Below, piece after piece: positions 50,372-59,067 of a stretch of DNA of 64,000 nt. The number at the start of each line of letters is the position of its first letter. Position 1 is the first letter of the stretch. Source of the stretch: Hoeflea sp038900095. Its GTDB lineage: Bacteria > Pseudomonadota > Alphaproteobacteria > Rhizobiales > Rhizobiaceae. Location: positions 186,001 through 250,000 of the forward strand of contig NZ_JBBMQQ010000005.1 of assembly GCF_038900095.1 (NCBI RefSeq), in the 5' to 3' direction. Made by a program: the position numbers and the translations under genes. The notes under the pieces were generated by a model, which saw only the letters and a list, made by a program, of their open reading frames with translations, had not been told where the DNA came from and did no database searches.

Positions 50372-50766
50372 GACGGCTCAAACCCAAGCTCTGGAATTGT
50401 GACGAAACCGTCGGTCTGGTTGTGGCATTGCCATGAACTGCGGCGGTATCCGGCATTCCAGTCCCCAGCGTCACTGCCGGTCCGCAAGCCGTTTTCCCTT
50501 CATCCGTCGTTCGTCGAGCAAGGCCGGACTCTGATTCCAAACGGCGGGAATTGGCCGTGGCGGGTCACCATGAACCGGTGTCTGCGTGGACAGCGTTGAA
50601 ATTCGCATGAGCAAATTATTTCTGGCCGTCCGATCGATATGTTTGCGTGAAACCCTCAGTTTGTCCGAGTAAATCAATGTTTTTGCTTGTTATTCATGGG
50701 TGAGGCGTTGAGGGGGCCGGTTGGTGCGAAGAGATGATGCTCAGGCAAATGTTGCAAAAATCAAAC
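50372..50766. other. Intergenic region, about 395 bases, no gene seen
   Basis: No convincing reading frame. The base composition shifts to AT-rich near 50600-50700. No terminator with a T run was found after the aldo/keto reductase gene. Confidence 0.45.
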
Positions 50767-50795
50767 TTGACTATTCAAATTTTCATGCCGATAGT
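50767..50795 (+). promoter_or_regulatory. Candidate promoter of the gntR-BMP operon
   Basis: TTGACT (50767-50772), 17-base spacer, GATAGT (50790-50795). Transcription from it would begin at about 50802, which is the preferred ATG of the GntR gene, so the message could be leaderless. Confidence 0.45.
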
Positions 50796-50801
50796 CCAGG
50801 C

Positions 50802-51608
50802 ATGACAAACGCAGAGCCAACTGTTTCCCAACCTCTTTACCGCGTGCTTGCCGAAGCGCTTCGCGAGGCGGTCGTCGCCGGTGAGTATCCGCCGGGTGGT
50901 CAGCTTCCGACCGAGGCAGAGCTTGCAAAACGGTTCGGGATGAGCCGGGGCACGGTGGTCAAGGCGATCGATACGCTTGTGGCCGAAGGCATCGTCATCA
51001 AGCGGCAGGGGGCAGGCAGCTTTGTCGCGCTTCCCGCTTTGCACCGGCGGTCTTCGCGGCTGATGTCCTTTACCGAAACCGTACAGGCGCAGGGTCACAT
51101 CGCGTCGCAGAAGGTTCTGTCCTATGCGCGTGCCGACACCGATGCGGCCCGCGCCTATGGCGTGCACGAGCCGTCGATGCTTCTGGTTCGCCTGCGTCTT
51201 GTTGACGGGGTGGCCGCAACAATTCACCGCTCCTTCATTCCCGAGCGGGTTCTTGAGCAGTTGTCGGCGGAAAAACTGGGCCAGTTGCTGAAAGGCGAGG
51301 CCTCGCTGTACGCGGCATTCGAGGATGCAGGGATTGCCATTGGCCGCGGCTCCGAACATGTCTCCGCGCGGCTCGCCACGACGGAAGAGGCCGAGACGCT
51401 GGGCGTCCCGCTGCCCGCCGCGCTGATGGTGGTGATCCGGCAGAGCTACGACCCGCGCGGCCGCCTGATCGAGGCTGCCGAGGCCGTCTATCACGCCGAC
51501 TACTACACCTATGATCTGGAACTGGTGCGCGGCACGGCCCACGAGGTGCCGCACCGGCTTCACGTTGCGCTCGACAATACAAAACAAAATAACCAACAGG
51601 AGAACTAA
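50802..51608 (+). CDS. GntR family (HutC type) transcriptional regulator
   Basis: About 268 residues. The winged helix-turn-helix covers residues 10-75 (LPTEAELAKRFGMSRGTVVKAIDTLVAEG, in part) and the UTRA effector domain follows (SRLMSFTETVQAQGHIASQKVL, in part, near residue 87). HutC-type proteins bind a small metabolite in UTRA. ATG 50802 gives the normal short N-terminus but has no ribosome site. TTG 50721 or GTG 50724 would add 26 to 27 unusual residues and do have AGGGGG in front. The gene ends one base before the BMP binding-protein start, so it is cotranscribed with the nucleoside importer it probably controls. Confidence 0.9.
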   Translation: MTNAEPTVSQPLYRVLAEALREAVVAGEYPPGGQLPTEAELAKRFGMSRGTVVKAIDTLVAEGIVIKRQGAGSFVALPALHRRSSRLMSFTETVQAQGHIASQKVLSYARADTDAARAYGVHEPSMLLVRLRLVDGVAATIHRSFIPERVLEQLSAEKLGQLLKGEASLYAAFEDAGIAIGRGSEHVSARLATTEEAETLGVPLPAALMVVIRQSYDPRGRLIEAAEAVYHADYYTYDLELVRGTAHEVPHRLHVALDNTKQNNQQEN

Positions 51609-51609
51609 A

Positions 51610-52632
51610 ATGACACTCAGGAAGCTACTTGCAGGGGTCGCGCTGTCCCTTTTCGCTGTGCCCGGCTTTGCCGCCGATGCACCCGTTGCGATGATTGTTG
51701 CGCAGGGCGGCCTGGGTGACGGCTCGTGGAATGACACGGCCAATGCCGGTTTTACCGCCGCGATCAAGGAAACCGGTCTTGAAGGCCGGGCCATCGAATC
51801 CAACGATGTGGTGGCGCAGGGCGAGGAAATCATGCGCCGCGCCGCGGATTCGAATTTCGGCCTGGTGCTGAGCCTCGAATATGCCCACGGCGAGCCGATG
51901 GAGGCGCTGGCCGCGGACTACCCGGACACATTCTGGGCCATCTTCAACCAGGTCCGGAAAGGCGACAACATCGCTTCGGTTCTGTTCGGTGAGCACCAGG
52001 GATCCTATCTCGCCGGTGTTCTGGCCGCGAAAATGACCACGACCGAGGGCGTGGAAGGGATCAACCCCGAGGCAATTCTCGGCGTGATTCCGGCGGTAAA
52101 GAGCCCAGGCATCGACAAGTTCGTTGTCGGCTTCATTCAGGGCGCGAAGTCGGTGAACCCCGATATCGAGGTCAAGGTCGGCTACTCCGAGAGCTTTGGT
52201 GATCCGACCAAAGGGGAGCAGATGGCCAATGCCATGTTCGAAAGCGGTGCGGACATCATCTATCACGTCGCAGGCGGCACCGGACTGGGCGTGATCGCTG
52301 CAGCCGAGTCCAGCGGACATTATGCCATCGGTGTGGATACCAACCAGGACGGCCTTGCGCCGGGCCATGTGCTGACCTCGATGGTCAAGCGTGTGGACGT
52401 CGCAACCGAGCAGCTGATCAAGGACTATGCGGCCGACAAGTTCCCCGGTGGCGATACGCTGGTGTTCGGTCTGCCCGAGAACGGCGTTGGCCTGACCGAC
52501 ATGGAATTCACCAAGGACATCATTCCGGCTGAATATCTTGAAGCTGTCGAAGCTGCCAAGGCCGGGATCATTGCCGGTGACATCAAGGTCTGGGACGTAT
52601 CCTCCCAGGGGTATCCGGACTTCTACAACTAA
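51610..52632 (+). CDS. BMP family nucleoside-type binding protein of ABC importer
   Basis: A 340-residue PnrA/Med-like protein. AACAGGAG precedes ATG 51610. Signal peptide MTLRKLLAGVALSLFAVPG, cleavage near FAA-DA (residue 21). The BMP pattern is clear: GGLGDGSWNDTANAGF near residue 36, FGEHQGSYLAGVLAAKM near 126, and AGGTGLGVIAAAES near 222. No lipobox Cys is seen, so it is probably soluble in the periplasm. BMP proteins bind purine or pyrimidine nucleosides, which agrees with the phosphorylase and kinase downstream. Confidence 0.93.
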   Translation: MTLRKLLAGVALSLFAVPGFAADAPVAMIVAQGGLGDGSWNDTANAGFTAAIKETGLEGRAIESNDVVAQGEEIMRRAADSNFGLVLSLEYAHGEPMEALAADYPDTFWAIFNQVRKGDNIASVLFGEHQGSYLAGVLAAKMTTTEGVEGINPEAILGVIPAVKSPGIDKFVVGFIQGAKSVNPDIEVKVGYSESFGDPTKGEQMANAMFESGADIIYHVAGGTGLGVIAAAESSGHYAIGVDTNQDGLAPGHVLTSMVKRVDVATEQLIKDYAADKFPGGDTLVFGLPENGVGLTDMEFTKDIIPAEYLEAVEAAKAGIIAGDIKVWDVSSQGYPDFYN

Positions 52633-52722
52633 CCGGGCTGGCTTCCCCGGCGAAACCATTTGCAAAATGCGGCGGGCTGTTTTCGGCCCGCCGCAGCAAC
52701 CTTCTATTGCTGTGAGCATGCC

Positions 52723-54249
52723 ATGACGACGATCGCGCTCGGCGCCACCGAAATATGGAAAAGCTACGGATCGGTTCAGGCGAACCGGGGGATTTCGCTT
52801 TCCGTAAGTCCCGGTGAAATCCATGCCATCGTCGGAGAAAACGGGGCCGGAAAATCGACGCTGATGCGGGTGCTGCAGGGCATCGATCGTCCCGACAGCG
52901 GTCATGTTACCGTGATGGACCGCGACGTCACCTTCACAGGTCCCGGTGATGCACTGGCTGAAGGCATCGGCATGGTGCACCAGGAGTTCATGCTCGCGCC
53001 CGACCTGAGCCTTCTGGAAAACCTGGTTCTCGGAGATGAACCGGTAAGCTGGGGGCGGGGTGCCTTCGCCCGGATCGACTGGCAGGTTGCCGAGGCTCAG
53101 GGCCGGGAACTGGCCAAGCGCATCGGGATCGAGGTTGACTGGCACCGCCGCGCGGGCACTGCGCCGGTCCATATTCAACAGTTCGTGGAAATCATCCGGC
53201 TGCTGCGCCGGGGCACGAGAATTCTCATTCTCGATGAGCCAACAGCGGTATTGGCGCCTCAGCAGGTGAACGAGCTTTTCGACCTGCTGCGCCGGATCCG
53301 CGAGGACGGAACCGCAATTCTCTTTATCAGTCACAAGATCGGCGAGGTCACGGCGCTGGCCGACCGGGTAACCGTCATCCGCCAGGGCGAAGTCGCCTTT
53401 TCTGCCGCCGTTTCAGAGACCGACGGTGAAGAGATCGCATCGCATATTGTCGACGGCGCCAACCCGGTCAGCGGCGAAGTAAAGCGCGGGACGCCCGGCT
53501 CGCTGGTTCTGAACGTAACGAATCTTTCAGCGGAAGCCGTCGAAAAGTCACATCCGCTGCACGACATTTCTCTTGCCGTTCATGCAGGCGAGATCGTCGG
53601 GCTTGCCGGTGTCGCCGGTAACGGCCAGGTGGAGCTGATGGAAGTGCTTTGCGGCCTTCGCCGTGCAACGGGCCGGGTAGAGCTGGCGGGCACGGACCTG
53701 TCGGGGCTCGATGCCGACCTTCGCCGGGCCGCCGGGATCGGATACATCAGTGCCGACCGGCGCCATGAGGGCCTCGCCATTGAAGCCTCGATCGAGGAAA
53801 ACACCATTGCCGGGTCGCACCGTGCCCGGCCGATTTCCAATGGAACCTGGGTAGACCGCGGGGCGATGAAGGATGTCGCGCTGGAACGGTTGAAGCGGCT
53901 CTCGGTCAAATATGGCGTGCTGCGTGACCCGGTCGGCAGCCTGTCGGGCGGCAACCAGCAACGCGTGGTCTTTGCCCGCGAGATTGCAGGCGCGCCACAG
54001 CTTCTCCTGGTCTCGCAACCAACCCGGGGAGTGGACCTGAACGGCATCGCCGCGATCCACGGCATCCTGCGGGATTTCCGCGATGCCGGCGGTGCGGTGC
54101 TTCTTGTTTCCGAAGAACTCGACGAATTGCAGATGCTGTCCGACCGCATCGTGGTGATGGCTCAGGGCCGGATCGTGGGAGAGCTGGACGCGGATGCTGA
54201 CCGACGTGACATCGGACGGCTCATGGTAATGGAAGGGGCGGGCGCATGA
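52723..54249 (+). CDS. Nucleoside-type ABC transporter ATP-binding protein, double domain
   Basis: A 508-residue tandem ATPase of the YufO/NupA kind. Domain 1: Walker A GENGAGKSTLMRVL (about residue 42), HIQQFVEIIRLLRRG in place of the signature, Walker B ILILDEPTAVL (about 168). Domain 2: GVAGNGQVELMEVL (about 304) and LSGGNQQRVVFAREI (about 408), then LLVSQPTRGVD where Gln replaces the Walker B Glu, a known feature of this subfamily. The gene follows the BMP gene by 90 bases and overlaps the first permease (ATGA). Confidence 0.94.
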   Translation: MTTIALGATEIWKSYGSVQANRGISLSVSPGEIHAIVGENGAGKSTLMRVLQGIDRPDSGHVTVMDRDVTFTGPGDALAEGIGMVHQEFMLAPDLSLLENLVLGDEPVSWGRGAFARIDWQVAEAQGRELAKRIGIEVDWHRRAGTAPVHIQQFVEIIRLLRRGTRILILDEPTAVLAPQQVNELFDLLRRIREDGTAILFISHKIGEVTALADRVTVIRQGEVAFSAAVSETDGEEIASHIVDGANPVSGEVKRGTPGSLVLNVTNLSAEAVEKSHPLHDISLAVHAGEIVGLAGVAGNGQVELMEVLCGLRRATGRVELAGTDLSGLDADLRRAAGIGYISADRRHEGLAIEASIEENTIAGSHRARPISNGTWVDRGAMKDVALERLKRLSVKYGVLRDPVGSLSGGNQQRVVFAREIAGAPQLLLVSQPTRGVDLNGIAAIHGILRDFRDAGGAVLLVSEELDELQMLSDRIVVMAQGRIVGELDADADRRDIGRLMVMEGAGA

Positions 54250-55274
54250 GGGACTGGCTTGACCGGGGACTGGGATTTGCCGTGCCGTTGCTGATCGCGC
54301 TGCTGGTCAGCGCGGTTGTGCTGTTGCTCATCGGTGAGAACCCCCTCGACACGTTCTCGCTGATGCTGACCGAGGGCTTCGGCTCGCCGCGGCGTTTCGC
54401 ATCAACCCTTTCGGCGGCAACACCGCTTTTGTTTACCGCTGTCGGCACAGCGATCTGCTTCAGGGCCGGCGTGTTCAATGTCGGTGTCGACGGGGCATTT
54501 CTCATCGGCGGTCTCGCAGCCGTGGTTGCAGGTTTCAGCCTGCCGGCAGGGTTCGGCTGGGCGCTGGCACCTGCCTGCATGGTGATCGCAGCCATCTTCG
54601 GCGCGGCATGGCTCTTTGTTCCGGGCTGGTTGCTGGCAAAGCTGGAGGTCGACGAGGTGGTGTCGACCCTGATGCTCAACTTCATTGCTGTTGCGATCAC
54701 CGGATACCTTGTCAACGGGCCATTCCTTTCAGCCCAGTCGGGTAACAATGTGACCCCTCCTGTTCATGAGGCGGCGGAATTGTCGCGGCTGATGCCTCCG
54801 GCAACACTTCACAGCGGCTTCCTGCTCGCGCTGGCGGTTCTGGTTGCCTATGCATTGTGGGCACGGCGGACACCCACGGGTCTCGAAGGCGCCTGGGTCG
54901 GGCTCAATCGCCGGTTCTCGCGCGTTGTCGGGGTCTCGGTCCAGCGCACCATCATCCTCGCCATGGTGCTGTCCGGCATAGTCGGCGGCCTGGGCGGGGC
55001 TGCGCATGGGCTGGGCCAGTTGCACCGCTTCACCGACGGCTTTTCCGCAGGCTATGGCTTCACCGGCATGGCAGTGGCCCTTCTGGCCCGCAACACGCCG
55101 GTGGGTATGTTGATCGGGGCCATTCTGTTCGGTGCGCTCGCCTCGGCGGGCACCACGATCCAGCTCTTCTCCAATATCCCGCTCGACCTCGTCAACATCA
55201 TTCAGGGCATCGTGATGATCTTTGCGGTCATCGAACTGGGCCGCATCACCATCCTTCGGAGGGCGAAAGCATGA
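54246..55274 (+). CDS. Nucleoside-type ABC transporter permease (first)
   Basis: A 342-residue permease of the YufP/NupP group with about eight to ten helices. FNVGVDGAFLIGG near residue 77 and EVDEVVSTLMLNFIAVAITGY near 137 (part shown) are family landmarks, and GYGFTGMAVALLARNTPVG near 270 is the second conserved block. It overlaps both the ATPase gene and the second permease gene by four bases, so the importer is tightly coupled. Confidence 0.94.
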   Translation: MRDWLDRGLGFAVPLLIALLVSAVVLLLIGENPLDTFSLMLTEGFGSPRRFASTLSAATPLLFTAVGTAICFRAGVFNVGVDGAFLIGGLAAVVAGFSLPAGFGWALAPACMVIAAIFGAAWLFVPGWLLAKLEVDEVVSTLMLNFIAVAITGYLVNGPFLSAQSGNNVTPPVHEAAELSRLMPPATLHSGFLLALAVLVAYALWARRTPTGLEGAWVGLNRRFSRVVGVSVQRTIILAMVLSGIVGGLGGAAHGLGQLHRFTDGFSAGYGFTGMAVALLARNTPVGMLIGAILFGALASAGTTIQLFSNIPLDLVNIIQGIVMIFAVIELGRITILRRAKA

Positions 55275-56158
55275 TCGAACAGGTTCTGGCCGCAGGCGTC
55301 GTCCTCACCACCCCGATCCTGCTCGCCGCTATCGGCGGGCTGGTCAACCGGCAGGCAGGCATCGTCAATATCGCGCTCGAAGGCAAGATGCTGGTCGGGG
55401 CCTTTGTCGCGGTGGTGATCTCCGCCGCCACCGGAAGCTGGCTCGTCGCCACACTCGCGGCCGCGCTGGTCAGCATGGTGATCGGCTGGGGCTTCTCGCT
55501 GACCATCACCCGGCTGGGCGCGAACATGATCACCGCCGGGCTGGGCCTGAATGTGCTCGCCGCCGGCGCGATCGGCTTCCTGATGAGTTATGTCTATGGC
55601 TCGTCGGGCACCCTGCGCCTGCCCGACGTTGCCCTTCTGCCGCATGTGTTCCCGCAATCCATCGAAACTGTTCCGGTGGTTGGGCAGATGCTTGCCAACC
55701 TCGATCCGCTGACGATTTTCGCGGTGTTGTCGATTGCCGTCCTTCCCTTCATGCTCGGAGCCACCCGCTTTGGCCTGTGGATCAGGGCGACCGGAAACGC
55801 CTCGCCGGTTGTGCTCTCGGTCGGGCTGAAGCCGAAACTGCTGCAGGAAGCATCGACGGCATTTGCCGGCTTCTTTGCCGGCCTTGCAGGCGCGCAGCTG
55901 GCACTGGCTTCCATCGGCATCTTCAATGAGGGCCTGACTGCCGGGCGCGGCTTTATCGCCCTTGCCGCTTTCTACTTCGGACGCGACCGGCCCTGGCAAA
56001 CCGCCGCCGCCTGTCTGCTTTTCGGCCTGCTCGATGCAGCGCAGATCCGGATGCAGACCGTGGGTCTGCCGCCCCGGCTGATCGGCGCACTGCCTTATCT
56101 CATGGTGCTTGTCGCACTGGTCATCACACAAGTTCGCAGCCTCAGGAGAGCGCAATGA
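55271..56158 (+). CDS. Nucleoside-type ABC transporter permease (second)
   Basis: A 295-residue permease of the YufQ/NupQ group. Start ATG 55271 overlaps the previous stop (ATGA); the frame is open far upstream but that part is a shadow. NRQAGIVNIALEGKMLVGAF near residue 25 is the conserved block (NxxxGxxNIGxEGxM), and GRGFIALAAFYFGRDRPW near 225 is the second. It forms the channel together with the first permease. Confidence 0.94.
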   Translation: MIEQVLAAGVVLTTPILLAAIGGLVNRQAGIVNIALEGKMLVGAFVAVVISAATGSWLVATLAAALVSMVIGWGFSLTITRLGANMITAGLGLNVLAAGAIGFLMSYVYGSSGTLRLPDVALLPHVFPQSIETVPVVGQMLANLDPLTIFAVLSIAVLPFMLGATRFGLWIRATGNASPVVLSVGLKPKLLQEASTAFAGFFAGLAGAQLALASIGIFNEGLTAGRGFIALAAFYFGRDRPWQTAAACLLFGLLDAAQIRMQTVGLPPRLIGALPYLMVLVALVITQVRSLRRAQ

Positions 56159-56712
56159 CAAAGACCGCACTGATCGTGGTGGATATGCAGAATTCGTTTC
56201 TGCATCCTGATGGCGAAAACTACTATCCCGCTGCTCCGGAGGTCATTGAGCCTGTCCGGGCTCTGATCGCGGCGGCAGAAACTGGTGGCTCGATCATCGT
56301 GCATGTCTGTGATCGCCACCGTGACGGATTTGCCGATTTCGAGCAGCCGCGGCTTCCGGTCCATTGCGTGGAAGGCGGTTTCAATGCCGCGTTTTTCGAG
56401 GGATTTGGACCCCAGGGCCGTGCCAGGGAAATCCTGATCACCAAGCGGCGCTATTCGGCTTTCTTTGCCACCGAGCTGGCACTCTTCCTCAATGAACAGG
56501 GCATCGGGTGCGTGGTGATCTGCGGGGTCAAGACCAATGTCTGCGTTCGCGCCACCGCAACCGATGCTTTCGCCAACGGCTTTGAAGTGAATGTGGTCGG
56601 CCCGGCAACCAACACCAACCGGCCCAATCTGGGTGAAGCCTCGCTTGAGGACATCGACCGTTACATCGGCAAGGTTGTCGATCTGGAAACCGGAAAAGGC
56701 CTGCTCGCATGA
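56155..56712 (+). CDS. Isochorismatase-family cysteine hydrolase
   Basis: A 185-residue amidohydrolase-like protein with the catalytic triad in place: Asp in IVVDMQNSF (D10), Lys in LITKRRYSAFFATEL (about K97) and Cys in GVKTNVCVRATATDAF (about C129). Relatives include nicotinamidase, N-carbamoylsarcosine amidase and ureidoacrylate amidohydrolase (RutB); the block around the Cys is closest to the RutB/carbamoyl amidase branch. It overlaps the permease and kinase genes by four bases each. In a nucleoside operon it could hydrolyse an amide of the released base, for example nicotinamide or a pyrimidine fragment. Confidence 0.9.
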   Translation: MTKTALIVVDMQNSFLHPDGENYYPAAPEVIEPVRALIAAAETGGSIIVHVCDRHRDGFADFEQPRLPVHCVEGGFNAAFFEGFGPQGRAREILITKRRYSAFFATELALFLNEQGIGCVVICGVKTNVCVRATATDAFANGFEVNVVGPATNTNRPNLGEASLEDIDRYIGKVVDLETGKGLLA

Positions 56713-57545
56713 GCCGACTTGTCGTTACCGGATATGCCAGCCTCGATTATGCGGTCGGCCTCGACGGACAGGCTATGGGCGATACCACCACGCTGATTGC
56801 CGCGCGTGACCCCGAAGCGTGGCCGCGCGCCGGCGGTTGCCCGACTTACATTTCGGGTGCTGCCGTCCGTGCCGGTCAGCAGGCCACGCCGGTCATGTGG
56901 GTTGGAAGGGGAGCCGAGGGCGAGGGGTTTGTCGCCAGGCTTGAGGCCCAGGGCATCGGCACCGGGGGGATCGGCGTCTGCGACAGTCCGCGCTCGCCCA
57001 CGGCACTTCTGGTCTACCAGTCGGACGGATCCTGCATGTGCCTTTACGACCCGGCACTGGGCCGGTCCGAAGTTCTGACCGAAACCCAGAAGAGCCTGAT
57101 CGCCGGAGCGACGCATCTGTGCATATCCGTCGGCCCGCCGCAGCTGATGGATGAAATCGTGGCGCTCTGCCCCGCGGAGGCCCGGCTCTACTGGGCGGTG
57201 AAGAACGACCCGGATGCGTTTCCGCCGCTGCTTCGCACCAGGCTGTCGGCACGGGCGGACGTGATTTTCCACTCCGCCCCCGAGCGCCCGCTGATTGGCG
57301 AATCCGCGGCAGTGCTGGTGGAAACACGCGGTAGCGATTGTGTTGTTGTCAGCAAAGCAGGCCAAATCCGCGAGATACCGGTGGCCGCGATCGAGATCGC
57401 CGATACCACCGGCGCGGGCGACAGTTTTGCCGGCGGATACATCGCCGCGGAAATGGCCGGGGCTGACCCGGAAAGCGCTGCAAGCGCGGGAATAAAAGCA
57501 GCGGCCGCGCTACTGGCGGACCGTAAGAGGAGACATTTGCAATGA
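56709..57545 (+). CDS. PfkB family carbohydrate/nucleoside kinase
   Basis: A 278-residue ribokinase-fold protein. The start VTGYASLDYAV and the C-terminal anion-hole motif DTTGAGDSFAGGYIAAE (about residues 234-250, with catalytic Asp) are typical. GGCPTYISGAAVRAG near 43 corresponds to the sugar-binding GG motif, here followed by Cys. It would phosphorylate a sugar or a nucleoside after uptake. The phosphorylase next to it releases a sugar 1-phosphate, so a second phosphorylation or a nucleoside kinase role are both possible. The gene overlaps both neighbours. Confidence 0.9.
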   Translation: MSRLVVTGYASLDYAVGLDGQAMGDTTTLIAARDPEAWPRAGGCPTYISGAAVRAGQQATPVMWVGRGAEGEGFVARLEAQGIGTGGIGVCDSPRSPTALLVYQSDGSCMCLYDPALGRSEVLTETQKSLIAGATHLCISVGPPQLMDEIVALCPAEARLYWAVKNDPDAFPPLLRTRLSARADVIFHSAPERPLIGESAAVLVETRGSDCVVVSKAGQIREIPVAAIEIADTTGAGDSFAGGYIAAEMAGADPESAASAGIKAAAALLADRKRRHLQ

Positions 57546-58276
57546 AACGAGCTTGGTATTCAGGCCACAGCGCAGAAGAGTTGGGCGACAGCGCAATTCT
57601 GGTTGGCGATCCCGACCGGGTCGACCGGATTGGCGCGCTTCTGGGCGACCCCGTTTTCCTGCCGGTCAAGCGAGGTCTGAAGACCGTGACCGGGACCTGG
57701 AATGGCAAACGGGTCAGCGTCGCAGCCTTCGGCATGGGCGCACCCATTGCGACCATCGTTCTGCACGAGTTTGCCGATCTCGGCATCAAGCGCTTTGTCC
57801 GGATCGGAACGGCAATGTATTTTCCGCCAGCCACCGGCGGCGAGTTTCTTGTCTCCGATGCCGCCATTGGTTTCGACGGAACCTCACCCGCCTATGGTGT
57901 TCCCACCGGCCAGAAGGTGGCCGCGGACCCGGCAATGGTTGAAGCACTGGCCGGGGCCGCGACGGCTGCCGGCGAGACATCGCACCGGGGGCTTTATGCC
58001 ACCTATGACGCTTTCTACCGTGACATGTTCGGGATCGACGCAAAGGGCGAGGCCCGCGCCAGCGCCATGCGCGCAGACATGAACAGCCGCGGTGTCATGG
58101 CGCTGGACATGGAGACGGCAGCACTTCTGGCCGCCGGCCAGGACCTTGGCCTCGCCGTCGCAACACTTTGCTATGGCACGGTCGATGCCCTGAGCCAGGA
58201 AAAGCTCGGCGCACAAGCCCTCGACAATGGCGAGACACAACTCTTCCGGATCGCTCTCGACGCGATCACAGGCTGA
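57542..58276 (+). CDS. Nucleoside phosphorylase (uridine phosphorylase-like)
   Basis: A 244-residue PNP/UDP family phosphorylase. The opening ILVGDPDRVDRIGALL near residue 20 is the phosphate-binding block (GDPxR), FGMGAPIATIVLHEF near 61 is a second, and ALDMETAALLAAGQDLG near 181 has the Met-Glu that binds the ribose hydroxyls. It would split an imported nucleoside to base and ribose 1-phosphate. Together with the BMP importer it is the best evidence that the operon handles nucleosides. Base specificity cannot be read from the sequence. Confidence 0.92.
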   Translation: MKRAWYSGHSAEELGDSAILVGDPDRVDRIGALLGDPVFLPVKRGLKTVTGTWNGKRVSVAAFGMGAPIATIVLHEFADLGIKRFVRIGTAMYFPPATGGEFLVSDAAIGFDGTSPAYGVPTGQKVAADPAMVEALAGAATAAGETSHRGLYATYDAFYRDMFGIDAKGEARASAMRADMNSRGVMALDMETAALLAAGQDLGLAVATLCYGTVDALSQEKLGAQALDNGETQLFRIALDAITG

Positions 58277-58298
58277 ACCGACAAAAAGGACAAGAACA

Positions 58299-59066
58299 AT
58301 GAGCGATATGCCCAAACGCTATCTGCAGACGGTTGTCGACCGCCTGACCCAGGTGATGGATACCCAGACAAAGGCGATCGAGGATGCCGCGCGCGCCTGC
58401 GCCCAGTCAATCCTCAACGACAAGCTGGTGTTCACTTTCGGCACGGGGCACGGATCTTTCGCCGCGATGGAAATGTATCCGCGCACCGGCACTGTCACCG
58501 GTTTTCGTCCCATCGTCGAAAGCTCGATGATCTCCTTCCACCGGGTGCTCGGCGACGGTGGCGCCCGCCAGTACCGGTTCATCCATTCGCAGGAAGGCTA
58601 TGGCAAGGCGATTTTCGACAGCCACCAGACCGATCCGGGCGACACCATGCTGATGTTCTCCCATTCCGGGATCAATGCCGTGACGCTGGACATCGCGGTG
58701 GCTGCAAAGGAAAAGGGCATGAAGCTGATCGCGGTGACATCGATGCCGCACTCTTCCTCCGTCCCGTCGCGCCATTCGAGCGGCAAGCGGCTCTATGAAA
58801 TCGCCGACGTGGTGATCGACACCGGCGTACCCCTGGGCGATGCGGGGATTGCGATCGAGGGCGTAAAGGGCAAGACCGGCGCAACCTCGACCTCGATTGC
58901 CATTGCCATCGGCCATGCGATCAATTCGACCACGGCTGAACTGGTCGCCGAAGCCGGCCGTGACCCCTATCTCATGGTCAGCCCCAACACCACCGAGAAA
59001 GCCGCAGCCAACGCCCAGAATGACCTCAACTATGCCGAGCTGTGGCGCCGGCTGAAGGCGCGCTGA
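58299..59066 (+). CDS. SIS-domain sugar-phosphate isomerase-like protein
   Basis: A 255-residue protein with the SIS fold: FTFGTGHGSFAAMEMYPRTG near residue 47, MLMFSHSGINAVTLDIAVAAKEKGM near 115 (part) and IAVTSMPHSSS near 145. The Ser-rich loops bind phosphosugars. Similar proteins are annotated as sugar isomerase domain proteins and act on sugar phosphates of amino sugars or nucleoside sugars. ATG 58299 has AAAAAGGA upstream. It follows the phosphorylase by 22 bases and precedes an aldehyde dehydrogenase, so it probably converts the sugar phosphate released or made by the upstream enzymes. Exact reaction unknown. Confidence 0.9.
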   Translation: MSDMPKRYLQTVVDRLTQVMDTQTKAIEDAARACAQSILNDKLVFTFGTGHGSFAAMEMYPRTGTVTGFRPIVESSMISFHRVLGDGGARQYRFIHSQEGYGKAIFDSHQTDPGDTMLMFSHSGINAVTLDIAVAAKEKGMKLIAVTSMPHSSSVPSRHSSGKRLYEIADVVIDTGVPLGDAGIAIEGVKGKTGATSTSIAIAIGHAINSTTAELVAEAGRDPYLMVSPNTTEKAAANAQNDLNYAELWRRLKAR

Positions 59067-59067
59067 G

